In this document: positions 13,175 through 25,789 of the stretch, piece by piece | Layout of the letters: each line of letters starts with the position of its first letter | Numbering within the stretch: position 1 is the first letter of the stretch | From: Parapristionchus giblindavisi | Lineage: Eukaryota > Nematoda > Chromadorea > Rhabditida > Diplogasteridae | Assembly: GCA_943737045.1 (NCBI GenBank) | Contig: CALSFV010000219.1 | Span: 310,001 to 374,000 of the forward strand | Reading direction: 5' to 3' | Length of the DNA stretch: 64,000 nt | Program-made: the position numbers and the translations under genes | Notes under the pieces: model-generated | What the model was told of the DNA's origin: nothing | The model's input: only the letters and a program-made list of their open reading frames with translations | The model's database searches: none

Positions 13175-13449
13175 ATCATGATACGAGTGTGAAAACTATT
13201 TCCTACCGACAACCTCTATCCAATTCGTTCATCTTTCTCTGCTCACTACATACCATCATAAAAAGACATTATTAACACAATATACATAGTCGATATGTAC
13301 AATTATGTTTGTGTTAGAACGGATATTATATCACTGAAATGACACGACACTCTTTCTATCTATGAACTCTTTGTCTTCATCTTGTCTGTCTTAATGACAA
13401 ACTCTTTTGAATATCATATACATATAAAATGAATGGTCTCATTTCAACA

Positions 13450-13620
13450 ATACTATCTCGTTTCAAGCATCCAAGATCTCTCCTTCTCCCTCTCTCTCAC
13501 TGTCTATCTCTCCCTCTCCCCCTCTCTCTCTCTCTGTCTCCCTCTCCCTCTCCTCTCCTTCTATATTTGCACTTCTCCTTCTCCTTCTTCCAGTCAGGTG
13601 TACGAGAGAGACCCGGTCAT
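13450..13620 (+). repeat. CT-rich low-complexity tract
   Basis: Repeated CTCTCCCTCTC words. The Ser/Leu/Pro ORFs here (13429-13831) are products of the tract and not a gene. Nothing else is seen between 13175 and 14105. Confidence 0.65.
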
Positions 13621-14105
13621 CCATTCCCTTCAATACTATTCTCTTCTATTTCTTCTTAATTTAAATCAAATTAATATATTGATTGAACAATTAATACTAA
13701 TCATTATGTTAACAACTACTCTTTATTTAAAAAAAACGTCGAGTATCTACACTATTCCTAATCGCCGTATGACTAACCATTTCTGTCTCTCCTTCTCTAT
13801 TTCTCTTCCGCTTCTATCAATCCAATCTTGATTATATTTATCAATCGATATCATTCCATTTATGACCAAAGGTCCATGAATCATTCTGCGCATTGTGTAC
13901 CACTTTGGCAAACTTTTATCTTGTTTATTTGTATAGCTTTTTTTATTTACAACAATCTGTTATCCTTGAAGTGGTTACCAATTTTTGGTTCCCATTAACA
14001 TAAAAAAACCAATGTTAGATTATTATTATTCAAGGTTGAGCATGATCGATCGATGAATGTAACCTACCGTACTCCGTATCTACCGTAATATAATTATCGA
14101 TCGAT

Positions 14106-15677
14106 ATGACCGATCCACTCAAATGCTTACGCGGCACATCCATCGTCGTCGGAATATGGAATATTGTATGTTTGAACTGACATCATTACTGAATCCTAAT
14201 CTTTGATCTTTGATCTTTGATAATCCAGATATATGCGCTCATTCAAATCGGTGTTATGGGATGGCAGACGCAAGTAAGTGTTGTGATCTTTGATCTCTGA
14301 TCTTTGGACTTCTCGAACACTACATATTACAGGAAGTGAAAAATCTGATGTCATACTGGGAGAATCGAGAAATACCCGATAGTGGACTGTAAATGCTAAT
14401 CTTTTTTCTTTCTTTCACTCATTTATGAATTTCGCACAAGTAGTCTATTAGTATATCCAATATTCCAAATTTCAGTATCTACAGTGACTTCAAGGCTCGC
14501 TTTCCCGGTCTATATGGATTGTACACAGAAACACCGGAACGGAGAAGAGTCAATGGTATTTTTACTTCAGTATTCTACATTTTCTTATACCTTGTATTTT
14601 CTGCTTCTCATTCCAAATGAGAATATCAGTTAAAGTTATAATAGATACATCTCAAAGAAACAAAGATATGATGAATGTTTTTTGTTCAATACCACAATAA
14701 ATCATTAGGTTGAAAAGTACAAATATTCATTATTTTGCTTATGATTTGCTTATTTCACTATTTGCTTTTTTTTTTCAATTTGCTCTACTTTCAGCAATGT
14801 ACGCTATCGTCCTAATCTGTCTCATACTATCGATTGCTCATTTACCCTGTAGTATCCTGTTACTCTACGCAGCGATCAAGGTTTGATATTTCATATTTAA
14901 TCATTCTTTTATTATGTAGATATAATAAATTAGTCTCTAAAATAAATCATAACATACAATGTACAATTCTATTCAAACAACGCCGATATTCACACTTTGA
15001 TCGCTGATTGATTGTTGATTTGATCTTTGATCTTTCCAGAAACGTAAGAATTTCATCTGGCCCTTCTTCTTCACCGGTCTCATGTTAATCATAATGTCCA
15101 CAACGTATGCAGTCCTTTGGTGGTCAGGGGTACGGTATCTCACGATATTCTATTATACAATTCAAGTTTTTCGTTTGTCCAATAGACTCTCAAATTTAGA
15201 TATTTGAAATTCCCGAGTTATACTTGGTTCTGTCAAGGAACGAGCTAGGATTCAGCCATTGGCTATAGAAGAAAAAATCTAGCATCGCTTCCCAAATTGT
15301 CTGAGGTCGATTTCAGGATGTCTTCACCGAGCAATTGGTCATGTCCGTGGCGGAGTTCGTCATGTCTTGCGCAATTTGTGTGAGTGAATATCATGATATT
15401 CAGTCGTCTACGAAACGAAAACTTTCCATAAAAATAACCGTCATGCACGGTAAATTGATCAATCCTCTATAAGTCTTGAGAACTAATTGCTAAAGCATTC
15501 AAGAACAATAGATCTTTGTTTTTCCTCTTACAACTTCGCTTGATTTAGGGTCCCGCATGGTTCGTCGTTCTCTTCTTTTACATTCGACTCAATGGTCAAT
15601 TGACATCGGTGAAGCCTTCAAGGGGAGGATCTGGACGAAGGGTTAGATTCCTATTCCTATGCATGTTTATGAACTGA
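14106..15677 (+). CDS. Four-span nematode membrane protein, function unknown
   Basis: Eight exons join in frame: 14106-14165, 14229-14273, 14333-14388, 14476-14555, 14795-14880, 15040-15129, 15317-15379, 15549-15677, giving about 202 residues. Hydrophobic segments: residues about 10-34 (SIVVGIWNIIYALIQIGVMG), about 81-106 (YAIVLICLILSIAHLPCSIL), about 113-137 (FIWPFFFTGLMLIIMSTTYA) and about 147-175 (ICGPAWFVVLFFYIRLNGQL). A polar extracellular-type loop of about 45 residues lies between spans 1 and 2. The topology resembles small tetra-spanning nematode proteins with no assigned function. The last exon could instead splice out at a donor after 15641, which would change the final residues. 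Several introns carry TTTGATC heptamers just before the acceptor. Confidence 0.7.
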
Positions 15678-16053
15678 ACTGACAAAACAAGAAACAGTCA
15701 GAAAAATAAATAAGAAAGACTTAATAAAATCCTAATGTGTGAGAGAAACATGGTGTAGACTTTCTATATAAACTGGTGGTAGCATGGCTACATTGTAAAT
15801 TAACACTATAAACATTTTAAAATTTTAAGATTCCCCATATGTTTGCAAGACAAATATTAGGAGCTTTTGTATCGAATGTATCATCTTGGAAAATATGCAT
15901 TGAAAATTAATTGCAGACTGGAATAATTTATGGCGAATAGGCTAAATACTATCGATTTAACACAATTTATCCGTTTTGAACGAGAACAACTACGGGCACG
16001 TAATCGCGTTATGAGATTAAGGTTGGTGGTGTGGTGCGAGTAGGCGACGTTTA

Positions 16054-16567
16054 TCACAGAAGCTGATCTGCGGTGAACGTTTGTTGCCTCATTCGGAATG
16101 GTTCCAGCTCAACCTCCGGCATAACATCAGGCGCCCAGAAAGTGTGCTTTGGTCTTTTGATCTTTGTAGTTTGATGTTTAGGTGCATCTCGATTGCAGTT
16201 TGACCTTAGACAACTCTTACCTCTTTCACTGTCATATCTATATCTTCTGTCTGGGTCTCAGGAAGTGGACTCTGCGGTGGTCCTTCAATTTTTATCTTTG
16301 ATCTTTAAAAAATAAATTGATTTTTGATCTTTGGAGATATATTGATATTTAATTCGAAAACACTAAACCTCTGACGATTTCTATCTTTTTTCGGTTACTC
16401 GGAGCTGCTTTCTTCTGAAATCATGATTTATAAATGTCTATACATAATTTTTATTTAACCTAGTGTTAAGAGTATATAAATAATATTACCTGCTTTTTGC
16501 CAAAGCACATAGCGAACCACTCTACTCGAATACTAGGAGTAGAAATGAAATGAAGAATCGGATTCAT
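16054..16567 (-). CDS. Small conserved-looking protein of unknown function, 92 residues
   Basis: Four exons: 16490-16567, 16369-16414, 16221-16282 and 16054-16146, total 279 bases, all phases matching. The protein begins MNPILHFISTPSIRVEWFAM, has a basic stretch KKAAPSNRKKIEIV, a Pro-rich part GPPQSPLPETQTEDIDM, then HTFWAPDVMPEVELEPFRMR and ends RQQTFTADQLL. The basic stretch could be a nuclear localisation signal (inference). It lies tail to tail with the membrane protein gene that ends at 15677. No family recognised. The exact joining of four short exons makes a chance reading unlikely. Confidence 0.6.
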
Positions 16568-16810
16568 CTTCCAAAAGAATAGTCGATTTGCAAAGCACAA
16601 CAGTCTTTACTTTTAAACTTTTAAATTTGTAAGTGTGTACAGACCGGTCGATTTTTTACACGCATGTATTAGAGATCCGCAAACGTGCGGTCGTTCAGAA
16701 ATGATTTCTCACTAATTAATGACTAAGATATCGTGCGCACGGTATTAGTAGGATAATTAAAAAAATATTCGCGCAAAGACGCGCAGTCGACTCATTTCAT
16801 TCATTTTCAT

Positions 16811-17255
16811 TCATTGAACTGGTGGTATATATACATATCTCTCATGACTAGAAAGTGTTGGATTGATATATGGGAGAATTTCTCCATAAAAGACGGTAAC
16901 TTTTTTTAAAATGTCATATTACTGTTTATTTGTAACTATTTCATATTGTTGTTGTAGTATATCACATATGTGTGACATGCTCTGTGGTATTTCAGGAGAT
17001 AATTTAATTTAATTTATAATAATGGAACATCCATTGTTGTGCTTCAATTTCAAGGCCTAAAGGATCGAGATGTTATTTGTCGAGGCATATGAAGAAGTAC
17101 CATAGTGATATATCCAATGTAATCACATGGAACAATTTTTTTCATGATGAACAATATGAAATATTTTTAAAAAGTTACTGTCTTTTACAGAGCAATTCTC
17201 CCATATATTACTCCAACACTTTCTAGGCATGAGAGATTTACCACCAGTGAATGAA
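16811..17255. mobile_element. Inverted-repeat structure beside Tc1/mariner remnant
   Basis: About 95 bases at 16811-16910 (GGTGGTATATAT, CTCATGACTAGAAAGTGTTG, ATATGGGAGAATT) recur as reverse complement at 17164-17252 (AATTCTCCCATATATTA, CAACACTTTCTAGGCATGAG, ACCACCAGT). The spacer of about 255 bases has no gene. This is a typical foldback or terminal-inverted-repeat pair. It abuts the transposase debris that starts at about 17257. Confidence 0.65.
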
Positions 17256-17256
17256 C

Positions 17257-17815
17257 ACGACAAACCAGGATGTCCCATATGTTCACCTTGTTTTTTAAAG
17301 GTTTTCTTGACTGTGAACAATACTTTTGAGGGATGATGGCAAGGATGGAATTTTAAGAACTCTTGGCAATCTCTGCATCTTCTTCCGCTCCATCAGATGA
17401 TGCTCCAGACTACGCTCTTTATGTTCATGTGAAAGAATAGTGCCCGCCACCTGATCTCCCAGAAAGACAGCTCCTCCATCCTTCCAATACCTATCAAAGG
17501 TATTTGTTTCTTCCATGCCCTGCGGGCTCCCCCGACGCAAACCATATGGAGAACATATGGGGTATCCTGGTTTGTCGTGTGTACAAGAACAAAGAACAGT
17601 ATGCATCCGTCGCCAAGTTGAATGCTGCCATCAAAAGGAAATGGGGCCTCATCGAGCCTCAAGTGATTTCTACCTTTTATGGGAGCATGCCCAATCGTCT
17701 AATTATTAGTGTAATTAAAGAATATATTGTCCCACTCAGTATTCGTTTTCTTAATTTATTTGTCGTGGTTGTTGTTTCAGTCATTACTTTGATTTGTATA
17801 AAAATCTTTTAGCCA
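17257..17815 (+). pseudogene. Tc1/mariner-type transposase remnant, rearranged
   Basis: The plus strand at 17504-17812 encodes PCPAGSPDANHMENIWGILV followed by CRVYKNKEQYASVAKLNAAI and later GSMPNRLIISVI. This is the C-terminal part of the DDE transposase family (the SPDxNPxEN-W signature, then the SMPNR region), with Asn-His in place of Leu-Asn-Pro. No intact upstream catalytic domain is present. A short piece of the same coding segment (17257-17292) lies upstream in the opposite orientation, so the copy is broken and partly inverted. It is not expected to be active. Confidence 0.7.
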
Positions 17816-18078
17816 ATATAACAAAACATTATCAGAAAAAAGTTTCAAATAATACAATATGTTCAAAAATCTTAATAATCAACGGGAAAATGCTCTAAAA
17901 TAAACTGTCACTGCACGACATTGCACGGTATTATGTGTCAAATTCGCGCGAATGACTTTTCTTCATTTTAATATCGAACAATACCGAACCGGTCGTTCAA
18001 ATGCACGTTTGCTCATCTCTAGCATGTATTAACACGCACAATATATTTCCATTGCGTTCGAGTGTGATCACGTGACTA

Positions 18079-18323
18079 TTAGGGTTCCGCATTCGTGCAC
18101 TAAGTCGTGCAATTTGTGCAATCGTGCAGAGTCGTACATCATTTTCATTGATCAGCGGCATTTAGCGGTCGCTATTTTTAATGCTTTATCGGCATTTTAT
18201 TTGGTATAAAAATGCAAAGCGTTACAAATAACGACCGCTAAATGTCGCTGATGAATAAAAATGATGCACGACTCTGCACGATTGCACAAATTGCACGACT
18301 TAGTGCACGAATGCGGAACCCTA
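18079..18323. mobile_element. Foldback MITE with GTGACTA target duplication
   Basis: Two arms of about 105 bases (18080-18185 and 18217-18323) are near-perfect reverse complements, beginning TAGGGTTCCGCATTCGTGCA. They contain repeated GTGCA words and a CGGCATTTAGCGGTCG block near the centre. The 7-base word GTGACTA flanks both sides (18072-18078 and 18324-18330) and looks like a target-site duplication. No coding capacity. Confidence 0.8.
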
Positions 18324-18457
18324 GTGACTACCCATCCTAGAACAAAAATTTCAACTAAAAAGCTACTAAAAAGTAATTAATATGCCGATCACGAAGGTCC
18401 GAAAATAGACGGTGATATTGGAACTTCTGACTCTCGCTATAAAGAGGTTGAGAATCG

Positions 18458-18459
<2 letters not shown>

Positions 18460-18529
<70 letters not shown>
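18460..18529. repeat. (TA)n microsatellite
   Basis: About 35 uninterrupted TA units. The Tyr-Ile ORF across it on the minus strand is an artefact. Confidence 0.95.
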
Positions 18530-18531
<2 letters not shown>

Positions 18532-18794
18532 CTATACCTGAGGAGTGGAAATACATGATGCGCAAATGCGCGCCGAAGTGAGACATATTCCCAAAACTCA
18601 ATCGGTCTTATCTGTATTTTGTGTTTTCTCAAAATTCAGAACGCGATATATTATGGCGTTCATAAGTTAAGAAGAAAAGAAGAATGATAAGTAGTAAAAC
18701 AAGGATCAGTTTTATATTTTCTTCACATTTTAATGGAAAAAATAATGATGAAATCATTTACAGAGATCATCAGCTACAATTCCTTCGTGGAGAA

Positions 18795-19777
18795 TGGAAT
18801 GGCCAGATCGACCTCCGCCTGAACTTGAAAAGTTTGCATTCAAGCTATTCTTCTGAATATATTTGCATTTCTTTGCGTTTTTGAACTCCCGTTGTACATA
18901 AATAGAGCATTTGGTGATTGGTGAATCATTGCTAATACTAAAATTGATTTAAGGAAACTTCGACGAAAATCGCGAGAACGTTCGAGGAAGGAATTGTCTC
19001 AGAGAGAGAAAGAGACAGAACGAAGAGAGAAAGAAAGAAGGAGAATGGAAAGAGAAAGAAGAAAAGAAGAAGAGGAAAGATTGAGAAGATATCGACCTTT
19101 TGATCAGTTTGTTTTTATTCTCTTTAGTTTTTTGATATATTATGTGGATTTATTCATCAAATATTGTACCTTCTTTATTTTTTTCTTCATTTGTTATTCA
19201 TTTCTTTAAAAAATCGAGATGAATCTGGCTAAAGGAAAAGATGATCTACGATGATTTTCATTAAGTTAATTTTTCAGACAAAATGTGGATTATTTCGTAC
19301 CTCGACCAGGAGATCAAACATTCCCATGGAATTCGCCCGTACCCAGACCCGAACCAGTAGCACCACCGAGGAAGCGAACTGCTGCTGAGGTTAATACATT
19401 TGAATACTTTTACTTTTTTGAAGAATACAGAGAGAGGCATAGAAATATGTGATCATCTGAATAATTATTTTGAAATACAATTCATGTTTTATACAGTCAC
19501 TAAAAACATGCACCTGATTTGGAGAAGTTCAATTATATTGTGATCAATTCAATATGGTAAAATACCTTCTTTGGATCCTTGAAAACTGATTTTTTCACAA
19601 TATCTGTATATTTATTCTGAGCTAAATAAAAACTGCGAATATGCCATTTCCATGCTTTCTCCGTTCGCAAACATCAGTCTAAAACATTAATTAAAGGTGA
19701 TCGAGAATCTTTACTACGAACACTATCCGGAAGATCTGCCGAAAGAGATCGGAGCATTGAAACGAGAACAACGATAG
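18795..19777 (+). CDS. Highly charged small protein, 127 residues, unknown function
   Basis: Four exons: 18795-18832, 18954-19106, 19278-19389 and 19697-19777. Phases agree at every junction. The start MEWPDRPPPELEKK is followed by a long Arg/Glu-rich helix-like region (residues about 14-60, e.g. RREKERRRMERERRKEEEER), then YRPFDQQNVDYFVPRPGDQT, a Pro-rich segment PVPRPEPVAPPRKRTAAE and the tail YYEHYPEDLPKEIGALKREQ. The region after 14 is a probable single long alpha helix or coiled coil. The protein could be nuclear. The open frame extends upstream of the chosen Met to an acceptor at about 18760, so there may be an additional first exon. No family recognised. Confidence 0.55.
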
Positions 19778-20503
19778 ATTATGATGAAGTTTCAACGAAT
19801 CGGATTTATTGGCCAATTGAACCCATATCGTTACTGTAATTTATTACCACCATTCTCGCAGTGCTTTTTTATCGTTATATATTCCAATTTCAGGAAATAT
19901 ATCCGAAGCATCCATTCTCAATTATATTATACAATTTCGTTTTTTCCTGTATATATTATGAACGTAAAGATGAATGATCTCTCTATTGATGATATTCTTA
20001 TATTTAACAGCGACCTCTCGGGAGTCGATTGACTTTTGTCATTGAATTGATAAACATGATTATCCGCTCTATTTGTTTACTCGATAAATGTAACCAACGA
20101 AAAGTTAAATAAGCAAAATTCATTTATCATAATAGATAATATTTATAATACATTTATATGAGATGAGTTACTCGAAAAGATGATAGATGGCAAGAATACC
20201 TGGGGAAGGTCACAATTACATAGCACATATAATACAAAGACAGAGTTGGCAGAGATCAAAGATCATAATGTCTCACAGAGATCAAAGATCAAATGAAGGA
20301 TACTAATTGTAAGAAGTAGCACATATGTTAGAGAATAAATAACAATACAGCTCTCTGATTGCGTTGCAAGTTTTATGAAAAAAATTTAAAGAAATCATGG
20401 CCAAAAGACTTCACGATTTCTTATTTCGGAAAACAACGAAATAGTTCTTTAAAAAATAAGCGATATTTGACAAGTATCATTCGTGAAAATAAGAAGTCGA
20501 AGA

Positions 20504-23500
20504 CTATCGTTGTTTCTTCATACGTCTCTGTGCTTCCTCAACTACCTGACGCAGACCCTGAAAATGAAAATTCATAAAAGCTCAAAGATCAAAGATTAAA
20601 GATCAAAGATTAAAGATCACAATCTCACTTGTATATCTAGCTCATCTAACAGAACAGAGACAGCTGACATAATCTTCTGTACCCGATGCTCCTTAAAATA
20701 CATATCAAAGATCAAAGATCAAAGATCGTTGTAGAATATTAATCTCACCCTCGCAGGACTGGTGGACTCGCCGCGGATACGGAAACGACGGCGAGGAGCC
20801 GATACGGATCGACCTGATGTCAAGAACCGATCATAGTCGCCTTTATTCAAAATAAGCTGTATGTACAAGCAATTCTTTGTCAAATATTTAAAAGTTCATT
20901 GGTGCGAAACTTATTCACCACTTAAATGGATATTTTTTCCAGTCGTAATCCTTGTCACATTAATATTATTGATTAACTTACCAAACTGGGTGGAAGTAGA
21001 CGGTCGCATCGTTCGGGATCCACTATCATAGAATGACATCGCCATCCTACAAAACGTTATGATGATATGATATGATATGTTATGTTATGATATAATACCA
21101 TTTCACGAAATAATAATACCGCTCATGATTTTTAAGTTATTCAGAATTAGTATCTTATTCCATATAATACCATCGCTCAACATTAGAGTAATTCAATCTA
21201 TTATTCTACAATATATGTTATACCTAGGTGCTATTCCATCCATGGATACTGGTCGATGTTGATTCGATGAACCGACGTCTTCCTCGAGTCTGAAATTGGT
21301 AATTGTACCCTGATCTCTATTGATTTTCAATATACTATTGATTCATTTTCAGTCGTAAGCATACAATAACTTAAGAGAACATACGAAAAGTCTCCCCAAT
21401 CATCATCTTGATCATGTTGCTCTCTTGGTTGGTACATTGATTGATTCATCAACTGCATCATTGATTGAGTCATAGATTGAGACATCATCGACGATGGTCC
21501 TAAAGATCAAAGATCAAGTATTAAACGACCGATTAAAAGGACAATAAAACCTTAACAAGGGTAAGTAAAAATTTAGACATCGCGCCATGATGCCACAAAG
21601 AAATGTGTGTCAGTTTTCGATGTGAGGCACATCTGCGCCAATTTAAACGATGTAACTTTATTAGCCCTTTAATCGATTATAATCATAAAGACAGTGCATT
21701 CTAAAATTGCTGCAATTTTTTGTCAAAATGAACCGAATAATAATTGTTACTATATGTTTGCCAATTCTTGCTCGAGAAAAAAATGGCAGAATGATTCTTC
21801 CAATTTTTGCTAGTCAAGAATTTCATAAATAGTTCAAATACCCTATATACAACTGTAATTGTGAAACTCTCCGCTAAGAAAATATGTGCTCATACAAACT
21901 TTGAGTGATCATTACGGTAGTTCTAATTCTTAGTTCTCCTATGGAAAAAAAAACAACATTGTAAGAAGTACAAACCTGTGAAAGATTGCATCATTGATGG
22001 ATGGACTGATTGGCTCATTATCGATTGATTATGATGATTATTCTGATGTGGGCGTGACGAAGGCTCCTCCTGATGAAAACGATTTTAACTTTAAATTTAG
22101 AAAAATCTATTTGTCACTGATTCCGCGTAAGAACCAAACCACCCTTAGAGGGCCATCAAAGGGCCTGAACGCAAGAAGGTAACGTGGTGTGTGCAATTTC
22201 AAGCTAAAATATAAAAAAGGTCTAAAAACATTTTTTTTTCTTTTTGTTCTGTTGTTTTGTTTTTGTTTTTAATCTCTAGGTGTGATCAATATATTCCTTT
22301 CTTTCTCGTATTTTGAATTTTATTCTCCAACCCTCTTCCCAATTTGGATTCAATGTTGAAAATATCAAAGATTATTTACATCACTATTCTCACTAGACGT
22401 TGCACCACCGTACTGCACAAATCCCGGCTGCATTATAGTATCCACGATAGCTCCACCCCTTCCTGTAATATTGATTAATTGTCCCAATTATTAATATATC
22501 ACTCGAAAGAACGCTAGATAGCATGGGGAGTAATATTTCTAACAAAGATTGCTAAGAGCTTTCAAGATAACCACAAATCAATAACTGACTACCGTACCAT
22601 ATGAATTATTAACGAGTGTCATCGTGCTACCGTAGTAATCTTGATCACGTCCAATCTCTATCTCAGGTGGGGTTTCGGGTGGATTATGATCGTCCAGAGT
22701 AACAGCTATAATCGATAATTAAGATAGTGTATTAGATCGGAATAGTTGTGATTTTATTGCATTTGAACTTTAATTTATTTTTCTTGGTACATATGATGAC
22801 TTCAAATCTTTTTACAGTGAACTCTTAATGAATTTGAACTTATTAATGAAAAATGTATCAATTTTTGTAAATATCAAACAAAATTTCTCACGTTTATCAT
22901 CCAATTTGGTTAATTTCGGCAGCATTTTTACGATTTTGTACCGGTAATCATTAGCCATCGTACAAGGATTCTCATCAATCCATAATACACGAAGATCAGG
23001 TAAATTCCTTAATGTCAAAGGTTACGGTAACAGGATGATCCACCAACTAAACATGTAAACAATATCTGATCGTTAGATGTGAATTGTGTGTGTCAATATT
23101 GCGCGATAAGAATCCGATTATTGAATTTGCATAATATGAATAATATGCATAATATTATCTATTATTATCTATTTATATTATCTATTATTACATAATGCAT
23201 CAACTAATCGAAGAATTCCAATCAATACTCTGCTCAGTCGTAATAAGTAATGTTGAAACTCACTTCAAATGCTCCAATTCCTTCAAACTCTCGATCTTAT
23301 TCTTTCGAAGATACAACTCTTTCAGCTTGAGACACTTCCGTAGAGGAGAAAGAGTCGTAACCTCGTTCACACTGCAAGTTTTGATCTTTGATCTTTGAAC
23401 TTTTATCTTTGATCTTTCGCCCACCTCAGCGACAGAATCTCAATGTTAGCCATCTTCTCGCATAGATCGATATCATCGATCTCACAGCCCCTGCAATGAT

Positions 23501-23637
23501 CGGAGATTATAAGAAAAGAGCAAAGATCAAACTACTAAATTGAAAGATCAAAATACAAACCATAAATTGAGCTTCTTCACGGCATCTGGCGTGGTTTTCG
23601 TACGAATGTACACGATCTGATCGGTCAGTTTGACCAT
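20504..23637 (-). CDS. cfap410: CFAP410 (C21orf2-like) leucine-rich-repeat ciliary protein
   Basis: Thirteen exons join in frame into 368 residues: 23561-23637, 23425-23490, 23264-23371, 22892-23007, 22598-22705, 22380-22462, 21976-22069, 21385-21499, 21224-21289, 20982-21046, 20749-20840, 20629-20691, 20504-20557. The N-terminus MVKLTDQIVYIRTKTTPDAV is followed by leucine-rich repeats (LNLWGCEIDDIDLCEKMANI, LYLRKNKIESLKELEHL) and an LRR cap with LPDLRVLWIDENPCTMANDY and YKIVKMLPKLTKLDDKPVT. This is the C21orf2/CFAP410 arrangement. Family members act at the basal body and in ciliogenesis with NEK1. The middle is a Met/Ser/Gln-rich linker (residues about 190-290) that makes it longer than the roughly 255-residue human protein. 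The tail (RRRFRIRGE, VQKIMSAVSVLLDELDIQ, EEAQRRMKKQR) is consistent with the family's C-terminal helical oligomerisation region. Confidence 0.85.
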
Positions 23638-24066
23638 CCTAAAGAAGGATCATAGATCAAACTACACAGTTTAGAGATCAAACTACAGTTCGACGGTAAG
23701 ACCAAGATGGAGGAAAACAAACGAGCAGCGACGTCACACAAAAGAAAAGAAAAAGATCTTCCGTGTTGAATGGAAAACTAATGAATGTTATATGTGAAGA
23801 TGGAGAGGAAGAAGAGATAAGACATGAACAAAGAAATGGAAAATAATATGTAGTCCAGTGAAAGCTTAAACACAGCCGAACTAATTTTACTCTCTGCTCT
23901 GGCAACGATCTCTCATAAACAAAGAAGGCGAGAGAGCATTGTCAGATTGGAGGGTTTCAAATTGTGCCTCTATATCGATTTGTTAGAGATTTGCTCCACG
24001 AGAAGGAATGTCAAGTTTTGATATATTTTAGGCGCACGAATTAACAGATCTCTTAGCCAGAGTACT

Positions 24067-24165
24067 GTAATAATAATAATAATAATAATAATAATATTTA
24101 TGAGTTTTCGAGAATACACGGTACAGAAAAGAACGAATAAAATGTGTGAATGAGACGAACAGGTA
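24067..24165. repeat. (TAA)n plus dispersed repeat, shared with 37405-37500
   Basis: Nine to ten TAA units are followed by TATTTATGAGTTTTCGAG, ACACGGTACAGAAAAGAACG and AATAAAATGTGTGAATGAG. The same order of words occurs in reverse complement at 37405-37500. The two copies show the boundaries of a short interspersed repeat. Confidence 0.6.
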
Positions 24166-25789
24166 GAAATGGTGGAAACGATTATTGGTGAACACAGATT
24201 GACGATGTTTCCCAATGCACATCATCTTCCCTCTCAATATTCCATTTCATATTCAGGATCCACTTCAGTTTCATGCAAGACTGCGTCTTCAACGTTGACG
24301 TCCGTCTACACACTTTACATTTTAAAAGGAACCTAACCCGTGATCTATTCACTCCTTCGTTTTGTGACAATTAGAGTTGACTGTGAAGATACCAATGAAA
24401 TATTAGGCATGAGAACCTTTAAAAATCTTTTAAAATGAAAAGTTTTAGTATTTTATTAGACACTGGAAACTCGCAAGTGGAAATGCTGTACAATTTTTTC
24501 CGCGTTTTTTCGCATCCGTCAATTTAAATTTCGGTTCTCTGTTTTCGGTTTACCGTGTGCTGTTCCACCGTTTTTATCATTCGATAAGCCTCTTCCAAAA
24601 AGCAATCAATAGCCCCTCTCACATCCTAAAATAAGTCATTTGGCCTCGTCGTTCATTGTTGAGAGAGGGAACAGTATACATAAAAGAGAATAAATGGAGT
24701 GATGAAGAGAATGAGAGGAAGGGTCGATGAAAATGAAGGAAGAGGAGGATAATAGAATAGATGAGGGAGGAGGAGAGGAGGGAGAGGAGGGAGGGGAGGG
24801 AGAGGAGGGAGGGGAGGGGAGAATGTGAGAGGGGGAGAAATGAAGGAGAGGGTGGAGGGGAAGGGGAGAGGAGAGCAGAGAGAATAAGGGGAGAGAAGAA
24901 GAAATGAGGGGGAGATGGGGAAGGAAATTGGGTGCTGACTATGCTTCTGAGCACTGAGGTCTAAGACGCCGAATAGATGACCATCTGGGGAATTGTATAA
25001 AGAGATGAAGAGAAAAAAGATGAAGGGGGAAAGACGATCTTTAGAAGGAGATAGGGCGAAGGGATGAAGAATTCAGGAAGACTAAGAGACCTCTGACGGA
25101 GTAGATGATCCATATTAGAAATAGTGAAATGTGAGAAGAATGAGAATGAATTAAGATGACGGTGGAGGAGATTCAGAATCCGCTCTTTTCTGAATCATTA
25201 TGATATAATGAATCAAGTAAATCGTGATATAATTTGAAACTCTCCGTCCTCCGACTTCCATTGTCTTAGTGGTAATGTTGAGAGAATGGAGAGTTTGACA
25301 TTGTCTTGGTGATGGGTAGAGGACAAAACACACGAATAAACAATGAATAGGGAGGACTGGGCATGAGAGAAATGACTGATATCAATCACCCTTATACGAC
25401 TGTGATGGAGAATAACAAACAAGGACTGTTCTTCTGTCTAGAACAGTCACAAGGAGATGGTATTGAATCTGTAGGGGAAATGAGAGCATGAGAGGTGGAT
25501 AGGATAGGATGGAGAAGAATGGAAATGAGAGATGTTCCATTCATTGTATATTAGAAAGAAATATATGGAAGGGATGAGACCGAAAAAAGAATTGAGAAAT
25601 AAACTATTGGAAGAATGAATGAGAGAATGGAAGGGGAGAAGTAGTGAGGGAGAAAGAGAAACAATGGAATGAGAGACACAATGTTCTTCTCCCATTAGTC
25701 TTTTATTTTGATTTACTCTTTATCATCAAGGAAGGGGAAGGAATATCATTATTCACAGCGTAATAAATTGAGCGGACACCAGGTGATCC

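Noticed and set aside
22812..23018. 68-codon ORF as an independent gene
   Set aside because: It is exon 4 of CFAP410 plus intron read-through; the frame continues through splice sites to both sides.
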